Shown here piece after piece: positions 15,742 to 25,558 of a DNA stretch of 64,000 nucleotides. The first letter of the stretch is position 1. Every line of letters starts with the position of its first letter. Position numbers and translations under genes: made by a program. The notes beneath the pieces are model-generated. The model did not search any database. It had not been told where the DNA came from and worked only from the letters and a program-made list of their open reading frames with translations. This DNA is from UBA2266 sp964406945 (GTDB lineage: Bacteria > Planctomycetota > Phycisphaerae > Sedimentisphaerales > Anaerobacaceae), in NCBI GenBank assembly GCA_964406945.1, contig CAYOTO010000018.1, forward strand, positions 6,693 through 70,692, written 5' to 3'.

Positions 15742-18700
15742 TCAGTCTACGGCAATCGCAAGTCCGGGTTTGAGAAAATACACGTACCGCCTGCACCTGT
15801 TCGCTCCGAGAATCGAACAGGCCGCCGTTCCGTAATGCTTCAACTGCTCTCGATAGCTATTCGCCCGCTCGGCCGCCCCCTCTGCGTTCACATCGTCTGT
15901 TTTGAAGTCAACCACGATCAGCCCCTCATCCGTGCGGATCAGCAGGTCAATCATTCCCTGGACAACGACCTTGTCCTCCGGCCCGGAGCCGCCCACGGGC
16001 AAGCCGTATGTGAACTCCCATTCTCGAAGTACATCGCATGCGTCGGCCTCGACTGCCATCTTACCCAATTCGCTGTCGAAAAACGCCGTTACTGCATCTA
16101 CATCGACCTTTGTGGCGATTCGCTCGGCAATGTCTCCCCTCGCAATCAGATTCTCCAGCGTGAGCCTAACCTCATCAGCCGTAACCGCCTGTGAAAGCTC
16201 CACTTCGGCCAGCACCGCATGCGCAGCCGTTCCCACAAGCATACTCTCGCCCCTGCCCGAAGCCGATTCCTCCCCCGAAACCACCTCCGGCAACCGCCGC
16301 AGCGCACCGGAAAAATCACCCCGTGCATACTCATCGCCCGCATGGGTCAACTCAGTTACCGACTGCTTGGCCGGCTGGTGTGGCGCATCGCCATAGTCAT
16401 AATCACACCTCAGCTTCTGCTTAACCTGCGACAGCACCTCACAAATGCGTTCTGGCGATTCCTCAGTCCTGTCCGGCCCGGCCTGATCGCTCGAACCCTC
16501 TCGAAGCCCCGTAACGTATCCGCTCAGGGCATCGATTTCTTCCCCGCCATATACTGCCAGATCGAAGAGCCTGTCATCGTCTGCGCGGCCGCTCAACCCC
16601 GTTTCGAACGCCTCGTGCAGCCGGTGCTGCCGTGAAAGCCCGTACAGAACCCACTCGATACCCGTCCTGCACGATTTCAGTTGCCAGTGCGGTATACGCT
16701 GACCCGGGAACAGTATTCCATTACACAGGACCCGCCGCACCTTATCCCCTTTGGCCGACGCCGCCAGAATCAGTCTGTCCCTGGCCCGCGTCAGCGCCAC
16801 GTACAGTATCCTCATTTCCTCGGCCAGGGCCTTCGACCGCTTTTCTTCGGCGATCACCTGATGCGCCAGCGTCGGCATCTTCGCATTCGACTCGTCGTCG
16901 ATAATCTTCAACCCCACCGTATTTTCCGCGTCCGCCACGCATTCGGCCGTCGAATCCCGGTTATTGAACTGCGCGTCCAACTCGGCCACGAAGACCACCG
17001 GAAACTCCAGTCCCTTGCTCTTATGCACGCTCATGATCCGCACCGCATTTCCGGCCGCCGCCTCCGGCTCGGCAGAGGACCAGTCGCGCCCGCCGGCCTG
17101 CATCTTCTCTACGAATTCCACGAATCGCGACAGCGAAGCCACGCCTGTGGTCCCCGCGAACCCTTCGAACTGAATAGCCCTGTCGTGCAGTTTCAGCAGG
17201 TTGGCCCGCCTCGCCTGTCCGTTCGGCATCGCCGCAACAAAAGCTATCAGATGCGTTTGTCGGTAGATGTGCCAGATCAAATCCGCCAGACTGCCGCGCC
17301 TGGCAAGAGTCCGCCACCTCTCCAACTGATCGAACGCAGCCGAAAGCTTACCTGCCAGAACGTCATCCTCCCCCGACTCTATGTACTTCTCAACGCACCC
17401 GTAAAAGCCGTCGCCGCCTTTTTGTGCATCCCCTACCTGCATCTTCCGCGCTTGCAGCTTAATTCTCGCGAATTCCGTATCCTCGATTTTAAAGAACGGA
17501 CCCCTCAGCACCGCCGCCAGTTCTATATCCCGCCTGGGATTATCCAGCACCTTCAGCAGGCTCAGCATATCCCTGATCTCGGTCTCCTCGAAATACCCCG
17601 CCGCCGCCTCGCACGAAACCGGAACCCCCGCCAGCCGCAGCACCTCGACGTAATCATTCGCCTTAACCGCAAGCGACCGCATCAGGACCACAATATCCCG
17701 GTACTCCACATCGCGCAGCCGCCCCGGTTCCTTGTCGAAAACCTGAAATTCGGCTTTTCCGGTCTCGGCTCCGACCATTTTGCGGATTCGTCTCGCGATT
17801 ACCGCCGCCTGCCGCTGCCTGGCCGTAATCACATCCAGTTCGACGGGCACATCCTCGTCCTTACCGTCATCTTCGTCGGGCTGCTCGTCGATCAGGTGCA
17901 TCTCCACAACCGGCTCGGAACCGCCGGACTGCTCCAGCCCCGCCCGCAGTCTGGCTGATTCGTCGTAGTCGATGCTGGAAAGCTGCCGCGTCATCGTCCG
18001 TGAAAACACTTCGTTGACGAATTCCAGAATGCCCGCCGCCGAACGGAAGTTCATATTCAGATCGACCCGCAGGTTCTCCGCGGCCTCATCGACCCCGGCC
18101 CGCCCCAGATCCTCTACAAAAATGCCCGGCTCGGCCCCGCGAAACGCATAGATACTCTGCTTCACGTCGCCGACGAAAAACACGTTGCCGCCCGAACTGA
18201 GCATCTGCAGGATCGCTTTCTGAACCGGATTGATGTCCTGATACTCGTCCACGAAAATACACTTGTACCGCTGTCGCAGCATCATTGCCGTCTCGGATGG
18301 CTGCAAATCAACCCCACCCTCGGATTCGACGCTGAGCAGTTTCAGCGCATAGTGCTCCAGATCCGCAAAATCCAGGCAGTTCAACTTCCGCTTGGCCGCC
18401 GCATAAGACAGGTGGAACCTGCGGACAAGCTCTACGAGCACCGTCGTCTGCACCGCGGCGGGCCCGGCCACGACATCGCCGTAATGCTCGTCCAGCAACG
18501 CCAGGTCGCTAAGCGATAAAAAAGCCCTCTTCGTCTCCTCCGACAGTGCTTTGATTACATCCTTCACCGCCCCCTGCACTCCATCCGGCGTAAGACCGAA
18601 CCGGGCCGGCTTCTCGAACCGGCGCAAAGCCCGTGCAAATCCTTCCCAGTCGCCGCATTCCAGGGTCTTCAAAAAGCCTGATACAGGCTCGATAAACGGC

Positions 18701-19458
18701 TCTTGCCATAGCCTAAGCCATTTGCCCCCGCCGCCGTATTCGCTGTAAAGACTCACCGCATGGCCGATTCGAGCAAGAATCTCGTGCAGCGTACTGCGCA
18801 GAATGCGTTTTTGTCTTTGAGCCGGCTCCGTGTCCATCCGCGCTCCGGCCGCGGCGAACGCAAGTGCCTTATCATACCACCGCCGACGCGAAACGACCCC
18901 GTCCAGAAAATCGTTCAACTCAATCACGCTGCTTACAAAACCGTCGCCGCTCGCAAGATTGCGCCTGCTGAGTAACTGAACCAGCCCCGGCCGCAGTTCT
19001 TCCTGTCGCCAGGCCCACTCAATCGTATCCTCCAGCACCTCGCTCTTGAGCAGCCCCGCCTCGTCGCCGTCCATCACCGAGAACGCCGGATCCAGTCCCA
19101 GCCTGTAAAAACGTTCGGTAATCAGCCGCTTGCAGAACGCGTGAATCGTGCTTATATCCGCACCCTGCAGCAGGACGAGCTGCCGCCGCAGATTACCGTC
19201 CTCCCGTTTCTTCAACTGCTGGCGTATCGCCTCGGCGATTCGCCTTTTCATCTGCTCGGCCGCCATGTCGGTGAACGTAACTACCAGCATGTTCAGAACG
19301 TCCCCCTCGAACCTGCCCGAACGCATAATATCCACGCATCGCTCCGACAGAACCGCCGTCTTACCCGTCCCCGCGGACGCCGTGACCAGGACGTCGCGTC
19401 CCCACGCCGCAATCGCCTGTTTCTGCTGATCCGTCCATTTCACCGAGTCAGACGCCAT
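15742..19458 (-). CDS. addA: ATP-dependent helicase/nuclease subunit A
   Basis: 1238 residues. Superfamily 1 helicase motifs are in order: Walker A VTASAGTGKTAVLSERC near 26-42, DEYQD (FVDEYQDINPVQK) near 410, and YVALTRARDRLI near 895. The C-terminal RecB-type nuclease carries GMIDLLIRTDEGLIVVDFKTDD. AddA is the 3'-5' helicase and second nuclease of the AddAB complex, which resects double-strand breaks for RecA. It overlaps addB by 11 bp. Confidence 0.95.
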   Translation of the reverse strand: MASDSVKWTDQQKQAIAAWGRDVLVTASAGTGKTAVLSERCVDIMRSGRFEGDVLNMLVVTFTDMAAEQMKRRIAEAIRQQLKKREDGNLRRQLVLLQGADISTIHAFCKRLITERFYRLGLDPAFSVMDGDEAGLLKSEVLEDTIEWAWRQEELRPGLVQLLSRRNLASGDGFVSSVIELNDFLDGVVSRRRWYDKALAFAAAGARMDTEPAQRQKRILRSTLHEILARIGHAVSLYSEYGGGGKWLRLWQEPFIEPVSGFLKTLECGDWEGFARALRRFEKPARFGLTPDGVQGAVKDVIKALSEETKRAFLSLSDLALLDEHYGDVVAGPAAVQTTVLVELVRRFHLSYAAAKRKLNCLDFADLEHYALKLLSVESEGGVDLQPSETAMMLRQRYKCIFVDEYQDINPVQKAILQMLSSGGNVFFVGDVKQSIYAFRGAEPGIFVEDLGRAGVDEAAENLRVDLNMNFRSAAGILEFVNEVFSRTMTRQLSSIDYDESARLRAGLEQSGGSEPVVEMHLIDEQPDEDDGKDEDVPVELDVITARQRQAAVIARRIRKMVGAETGKAEFQVFDKEPGRLRDVEYRDIVVLMRSLAVKANDYVEVLRLAGVPVSCEAAAGYFEETEIRDMLSLLKVLDNPRRDIELAAVLRGPFFKIEDTEFARIKLQARKMQVGDAQKGGDGFYGCVEKYIESGEDDVLAGKLSAAFDQLERWRTLARRGSLADLIWHIYRQTHLIAFVAAMPNGQARRANLLKLHDRAIQFEGFAGTTGVASLSRFVEFVEKMQAGGRDWSSAEPEAAAGNAVRIMSVHKSKGLEFPVVFVAELDAQFNNRDSTAECVADAENTVGLKIIDDESNAKMPTLAHQVIAEEKRSKALAEEMRILYVALTRARDRLILAASAKGDKVRRVLCNGILFPGQRIPHWQLKSCRTGIEWVLYGLSRQHRLHEAFETGLSGRADDDRLFDLAVYGGEEIDALSGYVTGLREGSSDQAGPDRTEESPERICEVLSQVKQKLRCDYDYGDAPHQPAKQSVTELTHAGDEYARGDFSGALRRLPEVVSGEESASGRGESMLVGTAAHAVLAEVELSQAVTADEVRLTLENLIARGDIAERIATKVDVDAVTAFFDSELGKMAVEADACDVLREWEFTYGLPVGGSGPEDKVVVQGMIDLLIRTDEGLIVVDFKTDDVNAEGAAERANSYREQLKHYGTAACSILGANRCRRYVYFLKPGLAIAVD

Positions 19459-22400
19459 CGGAATCCTCCAGTCTGGCCAGCACGTCCTTCTTGCCCGGGG
19501 TCTCGAGCGTATTATATTCGTTCACCTGCCAGTCAAAACGGCAAACAGACTTGTAGTCGCAGTATCCGCACGGCGACTGCCGCCCCATTCGAAATGGCCG
19601 AACCCTAACATCCCCGCCCAGCATCTCGCCGCCCAGACTTGCGATCTTCTCGCTCGCATACCGGAGCGTATTTTCGAAGTCTACGGGCTTGAGCGAACTG
19701 CGTCTTCCGTAGTCACCGTAGGGCTGCCCGTCTTTACCCACGTAGAAACTGTAGAACTCACTGTTTTTACAGGCGCCGGATTCCAGCACATCGGCGTATT
19801 CGCCGTTGAACAGCCCCTTGGCTTTGTATCTGCATTTGTCGCCGACCGTTTCCAGGCCGCCCGCGGTTGTATTCGAGGCCCCGACCCTGATCGGCATGTA
19901 GAACGCCCCGGCGACCTCCCTAACCGGCGACTGAGTGCATTCGCGAACCGCCAGCATGTAAATCACCAACTGCAGATCCAGCCCGTGATAAAATTTCGCC
20001 CAGTTAAAAATCCTGTCGCTGAGCTTGTAATCGAACACCGCCGCAACCTCATTGCCGTCAACCCTGGCGACATCGAGCCGGTCGATCTTGCCGTCCAGAC
20101 TAAGCTGCCTCCCGTCTCCCACGTCAACGATCAGCTCTCCCAGAGACACATCCGAGTCCACCGCCCCGAAACCGACCTCGCTGTACCTCGGGCGAAAACG
20201 TCCGGCCCCAACCATCGCCGATATAGCCCAGACGCAATCACGGAGGTGCGAACAGGCCGACTCGATGATAAACGCATTGTGCTCGGTCCTGCCCTGAAAA
20301 CCTGCCAGAAAAGAGTCGTTCTCGATCACCGCCGCGACCGTCTCGTCCAGCATTGCTCCCAGCCGCTCCGGATCGATTCCCGCTATATCCTTGCCCTCGT
20401 GAGCCAGCCGTTTCATCAGTGCATCCAGAACCTCGTGATAGAACGCCCCGACATCCAGCGGCTCGAGCCGGAACTCCCTGCGCTTCTCCAGCCCCAGGAC
20501 ATATTTCGCATAATATTGATAAGGACATGCCGCAAATGTCTGCAGCCTCGACGCCGAAGCCCTTAACCTCCTGCCGAACATTGGCTCTATAACCGGCGCG
20601 TCCAGCACTGCATCGTTGTCGTAGTCCAGCGCATACCGAACTTCCCGCCCAGTCCGGGCAAGCTCCGGATCGTTGGCCATTGCATCTACCAACCCGGCCG
20701 GCACACCGCCGCCCGCGGCAAACCGGTCGCGACCCAGCTTCCTGCAGAGCACTTCCGCAAGCTGACCCTCCGTAACGACATCGGCCAGATCGCCGCACTC
20801 GCCGCCGTCCATCCGCTCCGAATCCTGGAACAACCTCGCAAGGTCGTCCACAAACTGCGACCTGGCCACCTCGGCCCCCTTCTCGTCCGCCAGCGGATAG
20901 CTGACTGTCAGAAGCTCACTGGGCCTAGTAAACGCAATATAAGCAAGGTATCGCCGCTCGGCCAGCTTGCCCGAGGTGCCGGGCCCCAGTGGAAACTCGA
21001 ACGATTCGGCCAGTCGTCGGTCGTCATCGCTGAGCACGCCCCCGGTTGTTATCGGCACCGGAAACTGCTTCTGCGTGGCCCCCATCACGAACACCGCCTT
21101 CAAATCCGGATGACGGCTCCGCTCGACCGACCCGACCAGGACCTGATCCAGCGTCGGCGGAATAAACGCAAGCGTCATCTGCGACAGCGCCGTCTTCACG
21201 ATATCGACGCACTCACCGGCCGTCAGCCTGCAGCCCGTAAACACTTCCTGCAGCTCATCGAATACGTCCACCAGCTTTTCGTAGAACTGTCGATGCTCGT
21301 CCACCGCCCCGTGGTCGCCTCTGTCCACGGCCTTAGCAATCCACGTTTCGATAGTCCGGCGAACGCCAAGCTCTTCCAGAAACGCAAATACCGCCCGCAC
21401 GAAATCCCCGGGTTCCAGCAGCGAATCCACCGAAGCGCCCAATCGCTCCCGCAACCTGCCCAGAGGCCCCTCTATCTTCTGCCTTATCTCGTTAACCCGT
21501 TCCTCGTCGAATCGCCCATCGCCGCCGGCCGCAAAAGACCAGCGCTGGCCTGCGAACCAGTCGCCCGGCCCGACCCCGTACGCAACGCAGTAGTTCTCCA
21601 GCACATCGACTTCCATCCTGTCCAGACCCACCAGATCGGTCTTCAAATAAGTGAACACATCGCTTCTGCTGAAATCCGAAACGCCCATCTGCAGCCCGCA
21701 GTTTATCAACTGGGCCAGGCTGTGCTGACTCAGCGGACGCCGCTTGTCGATAAAGAACTGTATGCCGTAGTCCTCGAAATACGCACGAATATAGTGCTCG
21801 TAACCGTCCAGATCCGAAACGATAACGGCGATATCCCGGAACCGGTAACCCTGTCGCCGAACCAGCTTCAGAATCTCACGGCCCACGACCCGGGCCTCGG
21901 CCCTGGCGTTCGCCGCCCCCACGATCCGCACTCCGCGACCCTGCCCCGCCCCGGCCCCCGGGACGAACAACTCCCGCTCTACTCTTGATAGACCGCTCTG
22001 TGGCTCGAACCGCAGCGGCTCACTCAGAACAACCGGCTCCTCGACTTTCAGCCCGCACTTTCCGGCAATCTCCCGCAAATCGCAGTAGGTCTTCTGAACC
22101 GGGTAGAACATGTCCGTATCGTCCAGCGTCGAGGCTGCGCATTTGCCCAGATCCAGCCCTTCAGGATCCATGCACAAAGCTATCTCCGCATCGCTCACTG
22201 TCTTCAGAAGTTCGGCCAGAACCGCCGTCTCGGCCGTCGTGAACCCCGCAAAACCGTCCACCCACAGCCGTGCGCCTATCGCAAATTCCGTTCGCTTGAC
22301 CTCGACACAGGCCCGGTTCAACTGCGCCTCGGAATCCACAAACCGCCCGTCGATAAACGAAGTATACTCGGCGAGAATCAGGCCTATATCCGCAAACTTC

Positions 22401-22864
22401 ATGGCCGAAAGACTGTGCCTCTCGTCGCCCTTCAACTCGCAAATCAGCCTCTCCACGTCCTCGCCCGACATCGCGTACCGGTGCAGTTCAGCAATCGTAT
22501 CCGCCAGTTGCCTGCTCAACCCCGCCGACCACGCCGATGTGCCCAGAACCTGCAGATCTTCGGCCCTTTGCTTTAATATGCGGCGAATCGCCATCTCCCT
22601 GCCCAGCCGCGAAAGCGCCGGCCTGGCCGTATTCCTGCCCAGTACCAGATACTGCAGCCGGTCGAACGACAGAATCTTAAGCCGATGGTATCCGGAAATT
22701 CGTTCATCGCCCAGAATCGACCGCTCCGCCTGGTAAGTAGCCTGCTCCGGAACCAGCAGCAGCAACTGCTGATCGCCCCCGCCAACCAGCGCATCGGCCG
22801 CCGAGCTTATACAATAGCTGGTCTTACCCGAACCGCTTCTACCAAGAACAAAACGAACCGCCAT
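19448..22864 (-). CDS. addB: ATP-dependent helicase/deoxyribonuclease subunit B
   Basis: About 1138 residues from ATG 22864 (AGGGA upstream); an extension to 22933 lacks a site. A Walker A (LGRSGSGKTSY) opens the protein, but the helicase-like core is otherwise degenerate, as in AddB. The C-terminal nuclease has ASRLQTFAACPYQYYAKYVLG, DGKIDRLD, VFDYKLSD and the closing CGYCDYKSVC; together with CPYQY the cysteines form the AddB iron-sulfur clamp. AddB and AddA form one two-gene operon. Confidence 0.93.
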   Translation of the reverse strand: MAVRFVLGRSGSGKTSYCISSAADALVGGGDQQLLLLVPEQATYQAERSILGDERISGYHRLKILSFDRLQYLVLGRNTARPALSRLGREMAIRRILKQRAEDLQVLGTSAWSAGLSRQLADTIAELHRYAMSGEDVERLICELKGDERHSLSAMKFADIGLILAEYTSFIDGRFVDSEAQLNRACVEVKRTEFAIGARLWVDGFAGFTTAETAVLAELLKTVSDAEIALCMDPEGLDLGKCAASTLDDTDMFYPVQKTYCDLREIAGKCGLKVEEPVVLSEPLRFEPQSGLSRVERELFVPGAGAGQGRGVRIVGAANARAEARVVGREILKLVRRQGYRFRDIAVIVSDLDGYEHYIRAYFEDYGIQFFIDKRRPLSQHSLAQLINCGLQMGVSDFSRSDVFTYLKTDLVGLDRMEVDVLENYCVAYGVGPGDWFAGQRWSFAAGGDGRFDEERVNEIRQKIEGPLGRLRERLGASVDSLLEPGDFVRAVFAFLEELGVRRTIETWIAKAVDRGDHGAVDEHRQFYEKLVDVFDELQEVFTGCRLTAGECVDIVKTALSQMTLAFIPPTLDQVLVGSVERSRHPDLKAVFVMGATQKQFPVPITTGGVLSDDDRRLAESFEFPLGPGTSGKLAERRYLAYIAFTRPSELLTVSYPLADEKGAEVARSQFVDDLARLFQDSERMDGGECGDLADVVTEGQLAEVLCRKLGRDRFAAGGGVPAGLVDAMANDPELARTGREVRYALDYDNDAVLDAPVIEPMFGRRLRASASRLQTFAACPYQYYAKYVLGLEKRREFRLEPLDVGAFYHEVLDALMKRLAHEGKDIAGIDPERLGAMLDETVAAVIENDSFLAGFQGRTEHNAFIIESACSHLRDCVWAISAMVGAGRFRPRYSEVGFGAVDSDVSLGELIVDVGDGRQLSLDGKIDRLDVARVDGNEVAAVFDYKLSDRIFNWAKFYHGLDLQLVIYMLAVRECTQSPVREVAGAFYMPIRVGASNTTAGGLETVGDKCRYKAKGLFNGEYADVLESGACKNSEFYSFYVGKDGQPYGDYGRRSSLKPVDFENTLRYASEKIASLGGEMLGGDVRVRPFRMGRQSPCGYCDYKSVCRFDWQVNEYNTLETPGKKDVLARLEDSDGV

Positions 22865-23024
22865 TTCAACCGTCCCTGAACTGAAAACAAACCTGTGCGG
22901 CCCATTTCTACCACAAAACACCCCCCTTTTCAATTCCGATCACTCCCAGGACGCGTGGAGAGTGCGCAAAGTTGAGACTATCGGGGGGAGTCGAAGGCTG
23001 GCTTTAGAGCCAGTAGCCTGCAAT

Positions 23025-23834
23025 TTACGCCCGTAGCGGGCCGGGCAATTCTGGAATAAGGCGGCGCGCCGACATGGTCAAACCCGCTGCATCGGCCAGT
23101 GTCTTGCGGTACCAACACAGGTCCATCGCTTCCAGCACGATCTCATCGGCGACCTTTTTCTCCAGCCTGTCAACAAAGCCGCCGGCGATCCAGACGTACG
23201 GATTGCAGAAGCAGATCACCTGCAGCAGCGTCCGAACCGGCCTGATCCACGTGTATCCGCGTCGTATTTGAGCCAGTTCCCGCAGCAGAACGGCTCTGAC
23301 GTGTCGCGATCCCAGACGCGGCCCCAGTCCGGCCGGAAGCACGATCACCGGCCGCAACAGCCCGCAAGTCGTGGGCGAAACGATTTCATCGGAAACCTTC
23401 AACCGCACCCGTCGACTGACATTCATACGCCCGCGGCAGTAGTTAAACGCATCCAGCATCGGCCCTTTTGCGTCCTCCGCCCGCTTGACCGAACTGCAAC
23501 GCACCATTGTTCGCCTCAGAACCGCGCCTCCCACCGTCAGAACTCCGACCAGCCAGCCTGTTGTGACAAAAACAGCCCAGCCGCCGGCGATCAGTGCTGA
23601 TTTGAGGTTCGCACCCGGGACACCCTCCGGCATGAACACGGAAACGGGCAGAATCACCCCGAATAGCCCGAAAAGCCACAGTCTATATCTCGCAGCAATC
23701 GACACCCGCCCGCGAATTATCCGATCCACCAGAACCAGACCGCAAACCACTGCCGCTGACTGAACCAGCAACGGTACCGCTAGCCCAACAAAACCTTCGC
23801 TTATCCGGATTGTCGTGTCAACTACAGCGTCCAT
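23025..23834 (-). CDS. M56/BlaR1-like membrane protein with a degenerate zinc site
   Basis: 269 residues. Three to four N-terminal membrane segments (about 16-38, 50-67, 80-104) precede a cytosolic M56-like domain. TCGLLRPVIVLPAGLG is the hallmark of the family just before the protease helix. The HExxH helix reads RELAQ at 185-189 where HELAH is expected, and the downstream ligand region (EKKVADEIVLEAM) is also altered. Proteolysis is therefore unlikely. Family members sense ligands or cleave repressors. No BlaI-type repressor adjoins. It is downstream of the sigma-factor pair. Confidence 0.65.
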   Translation of the reverse strand: MDAVVDTTIRISEGFVGLAVPLLVQSAAVVCGLVLVDRIIRGRVSIAARYRLWLFGLFGVILPVSVFMPEGVPGANLKSALIAGGWAVFVTTGWLVGVLTVGGAVLRRTMVRCSSVKRAEDAKGPMLDAFNYCRGRMNVSRRVRLKVSDEIVSPTTCGLLRPVIVLPAGLGPRLGSRHVRAVLLRELAQIRRGYTWIRPVRTLLQVICFCNPYVWIAGGFVDRLEKKVADEIVLEAMDLCWYRKTLADAAGLTMSARRLIPELPGPLRA

Positions 23835-24026
23835 GGCTCATGCCTCCACACGTAAAGACGCTGCAACACCGGCCTTATTGTCGAAAAAAGCAAAAATTCC
23901 TCACCCGCGCGGGCAGGGTAGGTGGAATTAATCTCCGCGATTGCGCGTCCCGAACGCGCACAAAGCCTGTAAGCAACAGGACTTAGACGAGCTGTGGTGT
24001 GTGGAATTGGGCTGGTGCCAGAACGG

Positions 24027-24935
24027 TCAATATTCCTCAGGGGTCCCGATATACTCCGGAGGCGTCGGCCGCACGTCGCGAGCGTCCACTATAGGACCGC
24101 AGATATACTCGATGCGATCCTGAATTTCCGTCTGAGTCTTGATGCTCACCGAATCCGCCACTTCCAGCCTCTCACCGTTCTCGCCCGCCTTGCTCGCATA
24201 ACGCTCGATCCGCGCGGGAAAATGAGTGTCCGGCTCCAGGTAGAAACGGACACGATGCTTCTGACCCTGCTCTTTCCAGATAAGATCGTAAACCCGGGCG
24301 TCTTTGGCCACCGCATCACCGGCAATATCAGCGGCCTCGGTCTCGGCGTCAGCCACCGGCGCCCACCTGGCCTCCTCGCCGGCGAGACTGATATCCGAAA
24401 ACGGCACCAGCCCCAGAGACCCGGTCAGCGACCGCCGCACCGCGATTACCGCATCTTGAGGAATGGCAAACCGGCTCACCAAGTCGCTGGAAGCCTGCCG
24501 ATAAGCCCGCACCCCCCGCTCGCCGTCCAGAAACAGGTACCCGGCCCGCGGACCAGTAGTATTTTCGAGAAGCTTCATCTTCAGTGAGCGCGAAACCCAC
24601 AGCCTCTGCGCCGGTTCGTCTTCGCCCCCGAGATACCGCTCAATCCCCACGTTTTCAGCCTTCTCAACCGCCCGAAACACATCCCGCAATTCCGGATCGT
24701 CCGGCCGCGCCGCCCAGAACAGACCCAGACCAATTGCAATCAGTGCAGCCGCGGCCGCAAACCAGCGCAAATGTGCTGCAAACGAAAGCTTCGTCGTCGG
24801 CCGTTCGGCCCGGCCCCTGACGCTTGCCTCCAGCGCTGCAAACGAATCGGAAAGAATCCGCTCGTCCGTGCCCGGCGGCGTCCTCAAACGCATATTCTGT
24901 AACCGCACTTCAATATTTTCGTCTGCGGCTTTCAT
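24027..24935 (-). CDS. Membrane protein coupled to an ECF sigma factor (probable anti-sigma or sigma-partner)
   Basis: 302 residues: a ~55-residue cytosolic N-terminus, one membrane segment (about 55-74, HLRWFAAAAALIAIGLGLFW) and an extracytoplasmic domain of ~220 residues. The C-terminal domain, with VYDLIWKEQGQKHRVRFYLEP and DTHFPARIERY, resembles the LolA-like beta folds seen in planctomycete sigma-linked proteins. The start overlaps the 3' end of the sigma gene by 26 bp, so translation is coupled. The arrangement fits an anti-sigma factor, but no canonical zinc anti-sigma motif is visible. Confidence 0.6.
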   Translation of the reverse strand: MKAADENIEVRLQNMRLRTPPGTDERILSDSFAALEASVRGRAERPTTKLSFAAHLRWFAAAAALIAIGLGLFWAARPDDPELRDVFRAVEKAENVGIERYLGGEDEPAQRLWVSRSLKMKLLENTTGPRAGYLFLDGERGVRAYRQASSDLVSRFAIPQDAVIAVRRSLTGSLGLVPFSDISLAGEEARWAPVADAETEAADIAGDAVAKDARVYDLIWKEQGQKHRVRFYLEPDTHFPARIERYASKAGENGERLEVADSVSIKTQTEIQDRIEYICGPIVDARDVRPTPPEYIGTPEEY

Positions 24936-25473
24936 TGCCCTGTTTCTCCGTCAAAATTTTCCGCAGCTTATCAAGCCCGTAACGGTACCTGCCCTGGACC
25001 GTACTTATCGATATCTTCTGCATCTCGGCAATATCTCTGAACTTCAGCCCTACATTAAGATGCAATACTATTGTTTCACGCTGCTCGGGCGGCAATTCCG
25101 CCAGCGCACCGCTCAATCGACCCACCTCCTCGTCCATAATCGCCGAACAATCCGGCCCGGCATAACCGCTGCTCAGCGGCGCCGCATCGTCCAGCCCTAC
25201 CAGCGTCGGACGCTTCCTGCGAAAGCGGTCCCGAACCCGGTTCACAATACAAGTTATCAAATACTTTCGCAGGCTCGTGCGAATCTTAAGCGTACCCGCA
25301 CTTGCCGCAAACGATACGAAGACGTCGTGAAGAACATCTTCGGCCGCCAGTCGGTCGTGAAGCAGCGAAAAAGCTACTGTCAGCAACGTATCCTTATATT
25401 CCAAATAAATCTCACGCAAAGCCTCTTTATCCCCGCGTCGAAGCTCTGCGATAAGCTGTTCGTCTTTACTCAT
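24910..25473 (-). CDS. ECF-family RNA polymerase sigma factor
   Basis: 187 residues. Region 2 includes LTVAFSLLHDRLAAEDVLHDVFVSF; region 4 is the helix-turn-helix LPPEQRETIVLHLNVGLKFRDIAEMQKISISTVQGRYRYGLDKL (positions about 125-168). The linker is short, as in ECF sigmas. It would direct polymerase to a small regulon when released by its partner. AAGGGCGG precedes the ATG, and a stable stem-loop element ends about 17 nt upstream. Confidence 0.88.
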   Translation of the reverse strand: MSKDEQLIAELRRGDKEALREIYLEYKDTLLTVAFSLLHDRLAAEDVLHDVFVSFAASAGTLKIRTSLRKYLITCIVNRVRDRFRRKRPTLVGLDDAAPLSSGYAGPDCSAIMDEEVGRLSGALAELPPEQRETIVLHLNVGLKFRDIAEMQKISISTVQGRYRYGLDKLRKILTEKQGNESRRRKY

Positions 25474-25489
25474 CTCGGCCGCCCTTGCA

Positions 25490-25558
25490 GGCTTGCGATG
25501 ACTGTCCAGAATCGCACCCCGGATAAGTATCCGGGCGCAAAACCTGTAGCCGCAAGCC
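25490..25558 (-). promoter_or_regulatory. Structured leader element upstream of the ECF sigma gene
   Basis: An 8-bp closing stem, GGCTTGCG with CGCAAGCC, encloses 53 nt. Inside is a 7-bp hairpin, CCCGGAT-N4-ATCCGGG (25518-25535). The element ends about 17 nt before the sigma start codon, close to the ribosome site. No known riboswitch class was recognised; it could be a translational control element. Confidence 0.45.

Noticed and set aside
16681..17958. 425-residue plus-strand frame, and similar ones at 21110-21988
   Set aside because: Antisense shadows of addA and addB; composition is Arg/Pro/His-rich without domains.
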